DNA of 51,315 nucleotides from an uncultured Porphyromonadaceae bacterium (GTDB lineage: Bacteria; Bacteroidota; Bacteroidia; Bacteroidales; Muribaculaceae). The number at the start of each line of letters is the position of its first letter. Position 1 is the stretch's first letter. The notes under the pieces are model-generated. The model was given only the letters and a program-made list of their open reading frames with translations. It ran no database searches and was not told the origin of the DNA. This document shows positions 1 to 9,411 of the stretch, piece by piece. Where the stretch lies: the NCBI GenBank assembly GCA_947177685.1, contig CAMWVE010000021.1, positions 1 to 51,315 of the forward strand, read 5' to 3'. Both the position numbers and the translations under genes were made by a program.

Positions 1-242
1 TGGAGCGAAACGCCCCACAGTTCCTCTACTTCAACCCAACCGATGACTGGAAACCCAAACCATCCAAACCAGAACCTAAGCAAGTGCAAAAGGCGCAAAG
101 TCCGAAACCTAAGAATAGTAGCCCCCAACCATCTAAGCAAAAATCGAATCTGACACCGGGTGAGATTGAGGCAATCAAGGCTATGCGAGCCGACCCCAAT
201 ATCCCCGAAGACGCCAAACCTCCCTTGCCAGAAGGATACTAA
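1..242 (+). CDS. C-terminal fragment of an unknown protein, open at the window edge
   Basis: The reading frame that enters the window and closes with TAA at 240-242 gives about 79 residues. The first part (ERNAPQFLYFNPTDDW) could end a folded domain. It is followed by a long Lys/Pro/Ser/Gln-rich linker and a short tail (LTPGEIEAIKAMRADPNIPE...). A strong terminator begins 9 bp after the stop, which supports a real gene end. I do not recognise the family. Its position at the edge of the defence island makes a mobile-element protein possible, but nothing in the residues proves it. Confidence 0.55.
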   Translation, partial: ERNAPQFLYFNPTDDWKPKPSKPEPKQVQKAQSPKPKNSSPQPSKQKSNLTPGEIEAIKAMRADPNIPEDAKPPLPEGY

Positions 243-250
243 CGTCAAAG

Positions 251-284
251 CCACCGAGAGCCACTATCCTCTCGGTGGTTTTCT
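251..284 (+). terminator. Rho-independent terminator
   Basis: A perfect 10-bp stem (CCACCGAGAG with CTCTCGGTGG), an 8-nt loop and a following TTTTCT run lie 9 bp after the stop of the partial gene. It separates that gene from the defence operon. Confidence 0.88.
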
Positions 285-336
285 ACCTCTAATCGCCTCA
301 TACAATGTTGCTAATTTATTATTTCCCTCCATTATA

Positions 337-368
337 TTTGGTCAAATCAAAATTATTTACTAATTTTG
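337..368 (+). promoter_or_regulatory. Promoter of the defence operon
   Basis: TTTG at 337-340, a 20-bp spacer and TAATTTTG at 361-368 match the Bacteroidota -33/-7 consensus exactly. Transcription should start near 374-376, which gives a leader of about 25 nt before the ATG at 400. Confidence 0.75.
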
Positions 369-391
369 CCAAAAATTGACAAATCAAAATT
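343..391 (+). promoter_or_regulatory. Putative controller operator: paired 12-bp direct repeats
   Basis: CAAATCAAAATT occurs at 343-354, between the -33 and -7 boxes, and again at 380-391, just after the expected start point. The second copy is embedded between two TTGACA(A) hexamers (376 and 391). Sites placed like this would let a bound regulator block transcription. The adjacent XRE gene is the obvious candidate; binding is inferred. Confidence 0.55.
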
Positions 392-399
392 TGACAACT

Positions 400-705
400 A
401 TGTTTTTTGCGCAAAAACTAAAATCTCTAAGAGAGGAACACCGCTATATGCAACGACAGATAGCGGCATTACTTGATATTGATACTCCTATGTATAGTCG
501 TATTGAACGAGGAGAGAGATTTGCAAAAGAAGAGCATATACCACAATTAGCTAAGTTCTACTCAATAGATGAAAATGAATTAAGACAGTTATGGTTAGCA
601 GATAAGGTTTACGATGTCATTGCTGGAGAGGAAGCTGCGAATGAAGTTCTTGATATAGTTGCTGAAAGTATTGTTGAATATGGAAAAAATAAAACAGGTT
701 GCTGA
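400..705 (+). CDS. XRE-family HTH regulator, controller-type
   Basis: A 101-residue protein with one Cro/C1-type helix-turn-helix at about residues 3-58 (FAQKLKSLREEH, QIAALLDI, YSRIERGER). It is followed by the short helical tail (ENELRQLWLADKVYDVI) typical of XRE regulators that sit beside restriction-modification genes. Its expected job is timing and limiting expression of the nuclease operon, probably by acting on the repeats around its own promoter. A TTG at 376 would add eight residues, but it coincides with the predicted transcription start and an operator-like repeat, so the ATG at 400 is preferred. Its end overlaps the next gene by 26 nt, so the two are co-transcribed. Confidence 0.82.
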   Translation: MFFAQKLKSLREEHRYMQRQIAALLDIDTPMYSRIERGERFAKEEHIPQLAKFYSIDENELRQLWLADKVYDVIAGEEAANEVLDIVAESIVEYGKNKTGC

Positions 706-3679
706 ATTGGTGTCACGTTTCCAACGAGACTATGAATATTTCAAATCAGATCGGTATAACGAGACTCTTTTAAGAAGTGACTTTCTTGATCCATTATTTG
801 AACTGTTAGGTTGGGACATCAAAAATACTAAGGGTAAGAGTACGAGTGAAAGAGAAGTTCTTTTGGAAGAACCTCTCAAAGCCGATGCTCTCTCAAATAC
901 TAAAAAACCTGATTATACTTTTAGATTGTTTGCAGATAGGAAATTTTTTCTGGAAGCAAAGAAACCTCATGTCAAAATTGAAGTTGAGGATTCACCTGCT
1001 AAACAAGTGCGCAGATATGGCTATACTGCTGGTCTAAATATTTCGGTCCTTTCAAATTTTGAATACCTATACATTTATGATACCACCCTTCCGGTAAAGG
1101 AGAGTGATAACCGTGAAAAGGGATTGACCAAGAGCTACCATTATACTGAATTTCCAGATAAATTTGATGAAATTACCTCATTGTTGGGTCATCAAAGTGT
1201 GTATAGTGGTGAATTTGACAAAACTTGGGCTCATATTGAACGTAATGTAACTCATAAACCTGTTGATAAGCTGTTCCTCGAACAAATAAATGAATGGCGA
1301 TTAGCATTAGCGAATGAGATTCACAAAGAAGAACCTGAAATACCTCTTGATCAACTTGGGGATATCGTTCAAAGCTATATCAATAAGCTATTATTCTTAC
1401 GTGTTTGCGAAGATCGTAATATTGAGAACTATAAGGAATTATTATCTGTTGCAGAAGAAAAAAATGCAGCGGGATTGGTCGCTCTATTTCGCAATGCTGA
1501 CCAGAAATATAACTCTGGACTCTTCGATGAGTTCCTTGCACCTCAACTAATCGGTAATATTTCTTCCACATTCTGGACGATTGTCAAACAGCTGTATTAT
1601 CCAGAGACTCCATATTCGTTTGCCGTACTATCATCTGACATGCTGGGCAGAATTTATGAGATATTTTTGTCTAAGCGATTAGCAGACAAAGATGGAGAAC
1701 TTATCATAGTGGATAAGCCTGAAAATGAAGATAGAGACGTTGTAACCACTCCAACATACATCATTCAAGAGATTCTTAAACGAACGGTTGTACCCATAAT
1801 TAAAGGGAAAGATTTGCAGCAATTATGCGAGTTGAGATTCGCAGATATTGCATGCGGATCCGGTGCGTTTCTGCTGGAGCTCTTCCAGTTACTTTGTGAT
1901 GAACTAACGGATTACTATGTTCAGCATGATTCAAGCGTATTACATCGAACGGGCGTTGATAGTTATAGGTTACCTTATGCAATAAAGGTAAGCATCCTGA
2001 CTCATTGTATATTTGGAGTAGATAAGGACTATAATGCAACAGAAGCAACCAAGTTTGGCCTTTTGTTGAAACTGCTTGAAGGGGAAAATGTAAATAGTTT
2101 GGCAAGTCACAAGCCAATCTTGCCTTCTTTATCGGAAAACATATTTTTTGGTAACAGTCTGTTAGGCGCAGATGATGTCAATAATGCCACTACAAGGGAA
2201 ATCATCAATACATATGATTTTGGAGATCTAAAATTTGATGTAGTTGTCGGCAATCCTCCCTATATGTCTTCCGAGGATATGAAGAATCTTACTCCACTGG
2301 AACACCCGTTATACCCCAATAAATACGACTCCGCGTATAAACAATATGACAAATATTTCTTGTTTATAGAGAGGGGACTTCAACTTCTGAAAGAAGATGG
2401 AGTTTTAGGTTATATCATACCTAGCAAATTCATGAAGGTAGGAGCAGCCACCAAGTTAAGAGACATAATTGCCCGTAATCATTACCTTACCGAACTTGTA
2501 TCCTTTGGTGCCAATCAGGTATTCTCTGGTAAGACAACCTACACTTGCCTTTTGATTCTGACTAAACAAGAAAATACCATTTTTAAATATCAGGAAATCA
2601 GCAATCTTACACAATGGAGGAATCGACTTGATTCTGATGAAATAACCGAAAGAGAAGAAGTGTCTATTGGATCAGACACTTGGGCTTTATTCCCAGAAAA
2701 ATTTGACTCGCTGTTTACAAGAATATATAGGGGTGGATATACCTTAGAAGATGCCGTAGGGAGTGATAATATATTTAATGGCATTCAAACGAGTGCTAAT
2801 AAAACCTATATCTTCAAACCAACGGCTGAGACAGAAACGACATACTCATTTAAACGAAATAACACAACTTGGGAAATTGAGAAGAGTTTGACGAAGCCAT
2901 ATTTTCAGACTGATAAAAATCTGGGATTGAGCTCGTTTCATTCATTTACCCCAAATGCTCGTGTGATTTTTCCATATTTCAAAGATGGTAATGGTAAATT
3001 ACAAGTAATTCCTCTAGAAGAATTGGCTGTTAATTACCCGTTGGGCTATTCCTATATAATGGCTCACAGACATGAGCTTAATCGACCCAATAGGGATATT
3101 AAGCCTATTCCAGAGAATGATAATGAGTGGCATAGATATGGGCGACATCAGAGTTTAGAAGCTTGCGAATTACCATGTAAGTTAATTGTCGGAGTCCTTT
3201 CCCAAGGAGAAAAATATGCCGTTGATGTTTATGGTACTCTAGTGTCTTCTGGTGGAACGGCGGGGTATTGCATAGTAAGTGTTCCTGAGAATTCTCCGTA
3301 TTCTATATATTATATTCAGGCACTTTTAACCTCGCGACCTCTCGAATGGATCTCATCATTGTATGGCGAAATATTCCGAGGTGGTTTCATCGCTCGTGGA
3401 ACAAAAGTCCTGAAACAATTACCCTTTAGGGACATTAATTTCGACGATGCAACCGATAAAAAGCTACATGATGATATTGCTTCACTCCAACAGCAACTTA
3501 TTTCTTTGGGAGATAGAATTCAAGCCGCGGGAAATAATCAAAGAGTACTCGCTCCTCTAAATAGGAACTTCAATCTTAAGAAAAGAGAGATGGAGACTCT
3601 TATCCAACAGCTCTTTGGGTTGACTGAACAAGAATATTTACAGATACCTCAAATCTCAGAGATGTATGCAACTGTTTGA
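680..3679 (+). CDS. Type IIG-like restriction enzyme/N6-adenine methyltransferase
   Basis: A 999-residue protein combining an N-terminal PD-(D/E)XK nuclease region with an adenine methyltransferase. The nuclease motif is PDY (D78) then E92-A-K94, inside a type I HsdR N-terminal-like segment. Methyltransferase motif I is FADIACGSGAF (about 387-397) and the catalytic motif IV is NPPY (525-528). The C-terminal 400 residues (start of NIFNGIQTSANKTYIF onward) look like a target recognition domain of the Eco57I/TaqI kind. Length and order fit type IIG enzymes that cut and methylate with one chain. ATG 680 is chosen over an upstream TTG at 659; it lies inside the regulator gene. The end overlaps the second methyltransferase by 14 nt. 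The recognition site cannot be read from sequence. Confidence 0.85.
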   Translation: MEKIKQVAELVSRFQRDYEYFKSDRYNETLLRSDFLDPLFELLGWDIKNTKGKSTSEREVLLEEPLKADALSNTKKPDYTFRLFADRKFFLEAKKPHVKIEVEDSPAKQVRRYGYTAGLNISVLSNFEYLYIYDTTLPVKESDNREKGLTKSYHYTEFPDKFDEITSLLGHQSVYSGEFDKTWAHIERNVTHKPVDKLFLEQINEWRLALANEIHKEEPEIPLDQLGDIVQSYINKLLFLRVCEDRNIENYKELLSVAEEKNAAGLVALFRNADQKYNSGLFDEFLAPQLIGNISSTFWTIVKQLYYPETPYSFAVLSSDMLGRIYEIFLSKRLADKDGELIIVDKPENEDRDVVTTPTYIIQEILKRTVVPIIKGKDLQQLCELRFADIACGSGAFLLELFQLLCDELTDYYVQHDSSVLHRTGVDSYRLPYAIKVSILTHCIFGVDKDYNATEATKFGLLLKLLEGENVNSLASHKPILPSLSENIFFGNSLLGADDVNNATTREIINTYDFGDLKFDVVVGNPPYMSSEDMKNLTPLEHPLYPNKYDSAYKQYDKYFLFIERGLQLLKEDGVLGYIIPSKFMKVGAATKLRDIIARNHYLTELVSFGANQVFSGKTTYTCLLILTKQENTIFKYQEISNLTQWRNRLDSDEITEREEVSIGSDTWALFPEKFDSLFTRIYRGGYTLEDAVGSDNIFNGIQTSANKTYIFKPTAETETTYSFKRNNTTWEIEKSLTKPYFQTDKNLGLSSFHSFTPNARVIFPYFKDGNGKLQVIPLEELAVNYPLGYSYIMAHRHELNRPNRDIKPIPENDNEWHRYGRHQSLEACELPCKLIVGVLSQGEKYAVDVYGTLVSSGGTAGYCIVSVPENSPYSIYYIQALLTSRPLEWISSLYGEIFRGGFIARGTKVLKQLPFRDINFDDATDKKLHDDIASLQQQLISLGDRIQAAGNNQRVLAPLNRNFNLKKREMETLIQQLFGLTEQEYLQIPQISEMYATV

Positions 3680-5270
3680 AAATGCGTCAGAACAAAAGCT
3701 AAGGGGTGGTTATTATACTCCCCCCCAGATTGCTACGTTCCTCCTCCAGTGGGGAGTGACTAATATATTATGCCCGGATATATTAGAACCCAGCTGTGGT
3801 GATGGAGTCTTTATTGAACAGGCCCAGAACCTAAATCTAGATTTTTCTTCTTTTACCGGAGTCGAATATGATGCAGAGGAAGCTGCTAAAGCTAGCGGAA
3901 TCACTCTTCACGACACAAATGTACTCAACAGAGATTTTCATGAATTCTGTTTGTCTACCCACAAGCGTTTCGATGTTGTAGTGGGTAATCCACCTTTTAT
4001 ACGTTATCAGTATTATGATGAATCTCTACAGACCTTGGCGTCCGATATTTTTAAGAAAGCAAAATTAAAATATTCAAAATTAACCAATGCGTGGGTTACC
4101 TTCATTATTGGTAGTACCTTATTATTAAAAGATCAGGGAAGAATGGCGTTTGTCGTACCTGCCGATATTCTGCAAGTTTCTTACGCGAAGCAATTAAGGA
4201 ATTACCTTATTAAGAATTTTAATCAGGTGAATATCATTTCATTTGAGCAACTTGTGTTTGATGATATTCAACAAGAAGTAGTTCTTCTATTGTGCGAAAA
4301 AAATGGGAGTGATAGACATAGCATTGGTCATATCGATGTAAGGGATGTAGAGGCGTTACAGAATTTGCTTAGAAATGGTCTCCACTTTAACTCAAAGAGA
4401 GTTAATAAAGATTCAGATAAATGGTCATATTACTTTCTTTCAAACGATGAAATTACCTTTATAGAAAATCTGTCATCCAACGAGAATAAACATATTGGAA
4501 ACTATGCGTCTGTAGAAGTAGGTATTACAACGGGCGCAAACCAGTATTTTACCGTACCTAAAAACATTGTGGATTTCTATGGATTAGAAAAGTTCGCCAA
4601 ACCGATGGTGGGTAGGAGCGTACAGGTGTCAAGTCTCGATTTTACTACTACTGATTGGCTAAAAAACGTGAATAAGGGTAGTCGGGCTCATCTACTTGTA
4701 TTTGAATCAAGAGAGGCTATCGCTAATCATATCGGAGCGAAAGATTATATCGAGGCTGGAGAGTCAGAGGGAGTTAATAAGGGATATAAAACCAGCATAA
4801 GAGATGACTGGTTTGTGATTCCATCCATAAAAATTTCTGATGCATTATTTCTTCGACGGAATCATCTATTCCCCCGTCTAGTACTGAATAGTGCACATGC
4901 CTATACTACTGACACTATGCATCGTGTATTCTTCAAGGGACACACCAATCCTAAGGCATTTATAGCAAGTTACTATAACTCGTTCTCCTTTGCTCATGCT
5001 GAAATCGTCGGTAGAAACTTTGGGGGCGGGGTATTGGAACTGATGCCGAGTGAAGTAGAATCGATATTCTTACCTTATGATGAGGAGAATGAGAATATAT
5101 TTGATGATATAGATGTAATGCTTCGTAAAGGAGAGCCAATTGACAAGATTCTCGACTACACAGATAAAAAAATTCTCATTGAAAAGTGTGGTTATTCCAT
5201 AAATCAAGTAAAACAAGGACGTAACATCTGGAAGAAGCTGTCTTCAAGAAGACTAAAAAGAGGAAAATAA
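3666..5270 (+). CDS. N6-adenine DNA methyltransferase, Eco57I class
   Basis: A 534-residue protein with the SAM-binding motif EPSCGDG at residues 41-47 and the catalytic motif NPPF at 108-111, preceded by the YYTPPQIA entry common in this class. Residues after about 250 probably form a target recognition domain (SVEVGITTGANQYF resembles TaqI-type recognition domains). No nuclease motif is visible, so it should only methylate. It probably protects the second strand or half-site for the upstream nuclease-methyltransferase, or serves as the self-marker for the whole operon. It overlaps the gene before it by 14 nt and ends 29 bp before the OLD nuclease gene. Confidence 0.85.
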   Translation: MQLFENASEQKLRGGYYTPPQIATFLLQWGVTNILCPDILEPSCGDGVFIEQAQNLNLDFSSFTGVEYDAEEAAKASGITLHDTNVLNRDFHEFCLSTHKRFDVVVGNPPFIRYQYYDESLQTLASDIFKKAKLKYSKLTNAWVTFIIGSTLLLKDQGRMAFVVPADILQVSYAKQLRNYLIKNFNQVNIISFEQLVFDDIQQEVVLLLCEKNGSDRHSIGHIDVRDVEALQNLLRNGLHFNSKRVNKDSDKWSYYFLSNDEITFIENLSSNENKHIGNYASVEVGITTGANQYFTVPKNIVDFYGLEKFAKPMVGRSVQVSSLDFTTTDWLKNVNKGSRAHLLVFESREAIANHIGAKDYIEAGESEGVNKGYKTSIRDDWFVIPSIKISDALFLRRNHLFPRLVLNSAHAYTTDTMHRVFFKGHTNPKAFIASYYNSFSFAHAEIVGRNFGGGVLELMPSEVESIFLPYDEENENIFDDIDVMLRKGEPIDKILDYTDKKILIEKCGYSINQVKQGRNIWKKLSSRRLKRGK

Positions 5271-5299
5271 TATCGTTCCCAAATAGAGATTAAGAAATT

Positions 5300-7429
5300 A
5301 TGTTTATAAAAAAGATAAAGGTTCAGAATTTCCGCCTATTAAAGGACTTCACTATAGATCTACAACCTGAATTGTCACTCGTTGTGGGGAAAAACAATGT
5401 TGGAAAAACATCATTGCTCGTTGTATTGGATAAATGTTTGAATTGCTACAATGATCCCCATAAGAAATTTCAATATTATGATTTCAATTTGGATTTTCAA
5501 AAATCATTGGAATCGTTGTTGGATCAATCAGTAGTTGAAGAAAAGGATTGGACTAATTTGGGCATAAAACTCCGTATCATTGTGGAGTTCAATGAGTATG
5601 ATAGTTTGGATAATGTTGGAAACAGAATTCTGACAAACCTAGAGGAAAACAATAACTATTTTGCTCTTGGCTTTGATTACTGCTTAGACTACTCAAATTA
5701 TTTGCAGATGTTATCAGAATATCAAGATGCGAAATCTAAATATGATACGAAGCACCCGGCTTCTCATTCCGTTTCCTTATTTGACAAACATGAATTCTTA
5801 GATACCCATCAACATAAGTTCTTTAAAATCTTTAGAAAGTCTATCCATGTCAATAGTGATATGACATTAGACGAAGAACGTTTTATTAAATTAGACGGAT
5901 TAGTCGGATTTAAATTAGATGACGTTATAAGGTTTGATTATATTAGCGCACGAAGGAGCGTTGATAACAGAGATGCTGATCATACCTTATCTAATCATAC
6001 ATCAGAATTATATAAAATTCAAGAAGATAGTGAAGAAAATACAGCTGCACGTGAGAACTTTATTGCTAGCTTAAAAGAAACAGATTCTTCCTTAACGGAA
6101 ATATATGGAAGTATCTTTGAAGATATCATTGGAAAGATTAGCAAACTAGGGGGAATGCATACAAAAGATTCCGTTATAAAAGTTATTTCTACACTTCACC
6201 ATCGGGAATTATTAAAAGGGAATACAACCGTTGTATATGAACACGATCAGAGAAATCTTCCGGAACATTATAACGGTCTTGGATATATGAATCTTATATC
6301 AATGATATTTGAAATAAGTCTTATCGTTGAGAAGATGAAACGAGCAAAAAGCCGTCGTCCCGCAGATATAAACTTACTCTTTATCGAGGAACCCGAAGCT
6401 CATACTCACCCTCAAATGCAATATGTCTTTATTAAGAACATAAAAGCCTTATTACAAGATGGCATTGTTCGCAGAGATGGAACCAAAGCGCCGTTACAAT
6501 ACATAGTCTCGACTCACTCATCTCACATTGTTTCAGACAGTGATTTCGAAGATATAAAATACATAACACGCATAGGCGATCAAAATGCTGTTGAGTCTAA
6601 GAATCTCAATGATCTGAAGAAGTTATACATTAAGACAGATAAGGACGGAAAGGAATTAGAAGATGATAAAGCTGCCTATCGTTTTTTAAAGCAATATCTC
6701 ACATTGATGAATAGTGAATTGCTATTTGCCGACAAAGCAATTTTTATTGAAGGAGATACTGAAAGAATCCTGCTTCCTATAATGATGCAAAAAGTAGATG
6801 AGAAAAATATGCCCAATATTGATAAAAGAGAGTTAGGACTGTTATCCCAGAATATATCCGTTTTACCGATAGGAGCACATTCCCACATATTTGAAAAGTT
6901 CTTTCACTTTATTGGGGTTAAGAAACTTCTTATCCTTACTGATATAGATATTTGCGAATCCGATGGGCACCATAAGAAGTGTCCTTATAGAGAAGGTGGT
7001 AGTTTTGTTACATCAAATACCGCACTTAAGCATTATTTTGAAAGAAGAGATATAAATTATTACATCTCTTTGAATGCGGAAGACAAAAGACTTAAATGGA
7101 ATGAAGAAAAAAATAAAATGGAATCCAATACAAGTGGAAATGTTATGGTCTGCTATCAAACTAAAGAAGGAGACTATCAGCCTCGAAGTTTTGAAGATGA
7201 CTTTTTCCATCTTAATGAAGAGTTCATGTGTAACATTGAATTAGATGATGCCGCTATAGATCCTGATGCGTTGAGGGCATTTAAAGAAGATAAAGATCCC
7301 TATAAACTTGCGGAAAGTGTTGTTAGTAAGGCGTCCTTAGCAGCGTCCCTGATTCTATCTGAGCGAGATGATTATAAATGGGCAGTTCCAAGATATATTG
7401 AAGAAGGTCTGTTATGGATAAGGTATTAA
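5300..7429 (+). CDS. OLD-family ATP-dependent nuclease, GajA-like
   Basis: A 709-residue protein with an SMC/RecF-like ATPase and a C-terminal TOPRIM nuclease. Walker A is GKNNVGKT (30-37) after the usual start (KKIKVQNFRLLKDF). Walker B is LLFIEEPEAHTHP with E363/E364. The TOPRIM acid is E484 in FIEGDTERILLP, with the DxD pair D548/D550 in LTDIDI. OLD nucleases encoded next to a UvrD-like helicase form class 2, the group that includes the Gabija GajA-GajB defence pair; here the helicase gene starts 16 nt inside this gene. At 709 residues it is longer than Gabija GajA as I recall it. In known members the ATPase controls a DNA-cleaving TOPRIM centre. Whether this copy works alone or with the methyltransferases is not known. 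Confidence 0.88.
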   Translation: MFIKKIKVQNFRLLKDFTIDLQPELSLVVGKNNVGKTSLLVVLDKCLNCYNDPHKKFQYYDFNLDFQKSLESLLDQSVVEEKDWTNLGIKLRIIVEFNEYDSLDNVGNRILTNLEENNNYFALGFDYCLDYSNYLQMLSEYQDAKSKYDTKHPASHSVSLFDKHEFLDTHQHKFFKIFRKSIHVNSDMTLDEERFIKLDGLVGFKLDDVIRFDYISARRSVDNRDADHTLSNHTSELYKIQEDSEENTAARENFIASLKETDSSLTEIYGSIFEDIIGKISKLGGMHTKDSVIKVISTLHHRELLKGNTTVVYEHDQRNLPEHYNGLGYMNLISMIFEISLIVEKMKRAKSRRPADINLLFIEEPEAHTHPQMQYVFIKNIKALLQDGIVRRDGTKAPLQYIVSTHSSHIVSDSDFEDIKYITRIGDQNAVESKNLNDLKKLYIKTDKDGKELEDDKAAYRFLKQYLTLMNSELLFADKAIFIEGDTERILLPIMMQKVDEKNMPNIDKRELGLLSQNISVLPIGAHSHIFEKFFHFIGVKKLLILTDIDICESDGHHKKCPYREGGSFVTSNTALKHYFERRDINYYISLNAEDKRLKWNEEKNKMESNTSGNVMVCYQTKEGDYQPRSFEDDFFHLNEEFMCNIELDDAAIDPDALRAFKEDKDPYKLAESVVSKASLAASLILSERDDYKWAVPRYIEEGLLWIRY

Positions 7430-9330
7430 AACAAATCATTCAGCATATACGTGACAATCATCATTTTTTATTAAGTGGTGGTGCTGGTAGTGGTAAGACT
7501 TACACTCTTGTTCAGACAATAAAACAAATCATCAGTGAGTATCCCACTGCCTTGATTGCATGTATTACATACACCAATGCAGCAGTACATGAGATAGAGA
7601 ACCGGGTGAACCATGAAAATTTACGAGTTTCTACTATTCATGATTTTTTGTGGAGTTGTATAAGTAATTTTCAAAGTGAGCTGAGAGATTCTATTATAGA
7701 ACTTATAAATAATGAGCAACTTCCGAGGGTGGCTAACTTGACTATCCCTGTGGACTCAAACTTCTTTAATAAAGAAGGTGATATACAATCAATTAGATAT
7801 AAAGAATATTTAAGAATAAAAGAAGGAATCATTTCACATGATGAAGTTATTGTAATTGCAAATTATATGTTTGCTAAGTACCCAAAACTCTGTCAAATCG
7901 TAGTTGGGTCATATCCATTTATCTTAATTGATGAGTATCAAGATACGAATCCATTGGTGGTTGATATATTCCTCAATCAATTTACGAAACATACGGAGCG
8001 GCAGCATTGTGTCGGATTTTTTGGTGATTCTATGCAAGCCATTTATGATGAGGGAATAGGAGATATAGCTATGTATATAAATCCATTGGGTCAAGTATAC
8101 GAAGTTAAAAAAGAACAGAATCGTCGTTCTCCGAAGGCTGTTATTGATTTAGCAAATAAGATAAGGCTTGATGATTTAACACAGCGTCCATCAGAAGATA
8201 AAACCGCACCCAATATGTTGGATGGACAGATTAAAGCTGGCAAGGTTTTATTCTTCCATTCACAAACAGACTCTGTGTCGATAGATAATGTACGTAGCTA
8301 TTTGATTAAAAATGAAGGATGGAATTTTGATGACATTCAAGGAACAAAAGAATTAAATCTTACACATAATCTTATTTCGGAGAAAGCAGGGTTCCACACG
8401 CTTATGGATATACATAGAGGAGATGCTATCATGAAATATCGAGATAGGATTAAATCGTTTGTCGAAAAACACAGTTTAGACACCGCTACGCTGACTTTTG
8501 AGCAAGTGCTTTTAATGTTAGAGGATCAATTTACCGAAGAAAAGGAACGTAAAAAATTTAGACCAACCCCAGCCATGAAGCAATTTATAGATTCGCGGCA
8601 GGATTTATTTGCCTATGCGCTATCTTTGAATTTTGACGACTTTGTACGTATGTATGTTAGTCCTGACCAGTTAATTGATGATAAGAAGCAAGCAGAGGAT
8701 GAAAGTAATAAAAAAGGAACAAAGCGTTCTGAGTTGGTTCGGCATTTGATGAAGATTGAAAGGTGTATATATTTGTATTCCAAAGGAGACATCTCTACTT
8801 TTCTACAAGTGACAGAAAAACAAGTAAGAACACTTTCTGATAAACAGGTCATACGTGATGCTATAGAACAAATTACTAAAGTTGGTGATAAAACCATAGA
8901 AGAAATAATAAATCTTGCCGACGAATTAGGGATTGTCAAAAAAGATGACGCATTAGAGAGATATTCTATACAATGTTCATACGTTTATGACCGTACAATG
9001 AAAGTACCATATCGCGAGGTACAGGAACTATATAAGTATTTGGAAGGACTAACACCATTTTCGACTCAACATAAAACAAAAGGAACAGAGTTCGATAATA
9101 TTCTTGTCATTTTAGATAATGGCAATTGGAACAACTATAATTTTGAAAAATTATTTACAGCTCGAGAAGAAGAACTCTCGAATTCTGTCGTAAGACGAAC
9201 CTTCAAGATATTTTATGTTTGTTGTACTCGTACCAAAGAAAATCTAGCGGTCTTTTATCATAAGCCATCAAAAGAAGTTCTATCAAAGGCAGAAGAATGG
9301 TTTGGTATAGATAATATGATAGAGATATGA
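7414..9330 (+). CDS. UvrD/Rep-family helicase, GajB-like
   Basis: A 638-residue superfamily 1 helicase. Walker A is GAGSGKT (23-29), motif II is DEYQDTN (173-179), a motif Ia-like TYTNAAVHEI follows Walker A, motif V is HKTKGTEFDNI, and motif VI is the VCCTRTKENL segment near the C-terminus. All core motifs are intact, so it should bind and hydrolyse ATP on DNA. It starts with ATG 16 nt before the end of the OLD nuclease gene, which implies coupled translation. The paired arrangement is that of Gabija. The stretch at about residues 330-520 between helicase motifs is larger than a minimal Rep core and may hold a 2B-type insertion. Confidence 0.86.
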   Translation: MDKVLKQIIQHIRDNHHFLLSGGAGSGKTYTLVQTIKQIISEYPTALIACITYTNAAVHEIENRVNHENLRVSTIHDFLWSCISNFQSELRDSIIELINNEQLPRVANLTIPVDSNFFNKEGDIQSIRYKEYLRIKEGIISHDEVIVIANYMFAKYPKLCQIVVGSYPFILIDEYQDTNPLVVDIFLNQFTKHTERQHCVGFFGDSMQAIYDEGIGDIAMYINPLGQVYEVKKEQNRRSPKAVIDLANKIRLDDLTQRPSEDKTAPNMLDGQIKAGKVLFFHSQTDSVSIDNVRSYLIKNEGWNFDDIQGTKELNLTHNLISEKAGFHTLMDIHRGDAIMKYRDRIKSFVEKHSLDTATLTFEQVLLMLEDQFTEEKERKKFRPTPAMKQFIDSRQDLFAYALSLNFDDFVRMYVSPDQLIDDKKQAEDESNKKGTKRSELVRHLMKIERCIYLYSKGDISTFLQVTEKQVRTLSDKQVIRDAIEQITKVGDKTIEEIINLADELGIVKKDDALERYSIQCSYVYDRTMKVPYREVQELYKYLEGLTPFSTQHKTKGTEFDNILVILDNGNWNNYNFEKLFTAREEELSNSVVRRTFKIFYVCCTRTKENLAVFYHKPSKEVLSKAEEWFGIDNMIEI

Positions 9331-9399
9331 GATTATTCTAGCATGTAGATTATTGATAAAATTTAAAAAGTAGTACAATAATTCGGCAGTCTTGTGTTT

Positions 9400-9407
9400 T
9401 ATATTTG
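9400..9407 (+). promoter_or_regulatory. Possible -7 element before the CoiA-like gene
   Basis: TATATTTG matches TAnnTTTG, but no TTTG lies 19-20 bp upstream. If used, transcription would start near 9413, after the ATG at 9412, and translation would have to begin at the ATG at 9463. Confidence 0.25.
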
Positions 9408-9411
9408 CTGT

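Noticed and set aside
376-399. TTG start for the controller gene at 376
   Set aside because: The predicted transcription start falls at the same place and the segment carries an operator-like repeat; ATG 400 gives the usual protein length.
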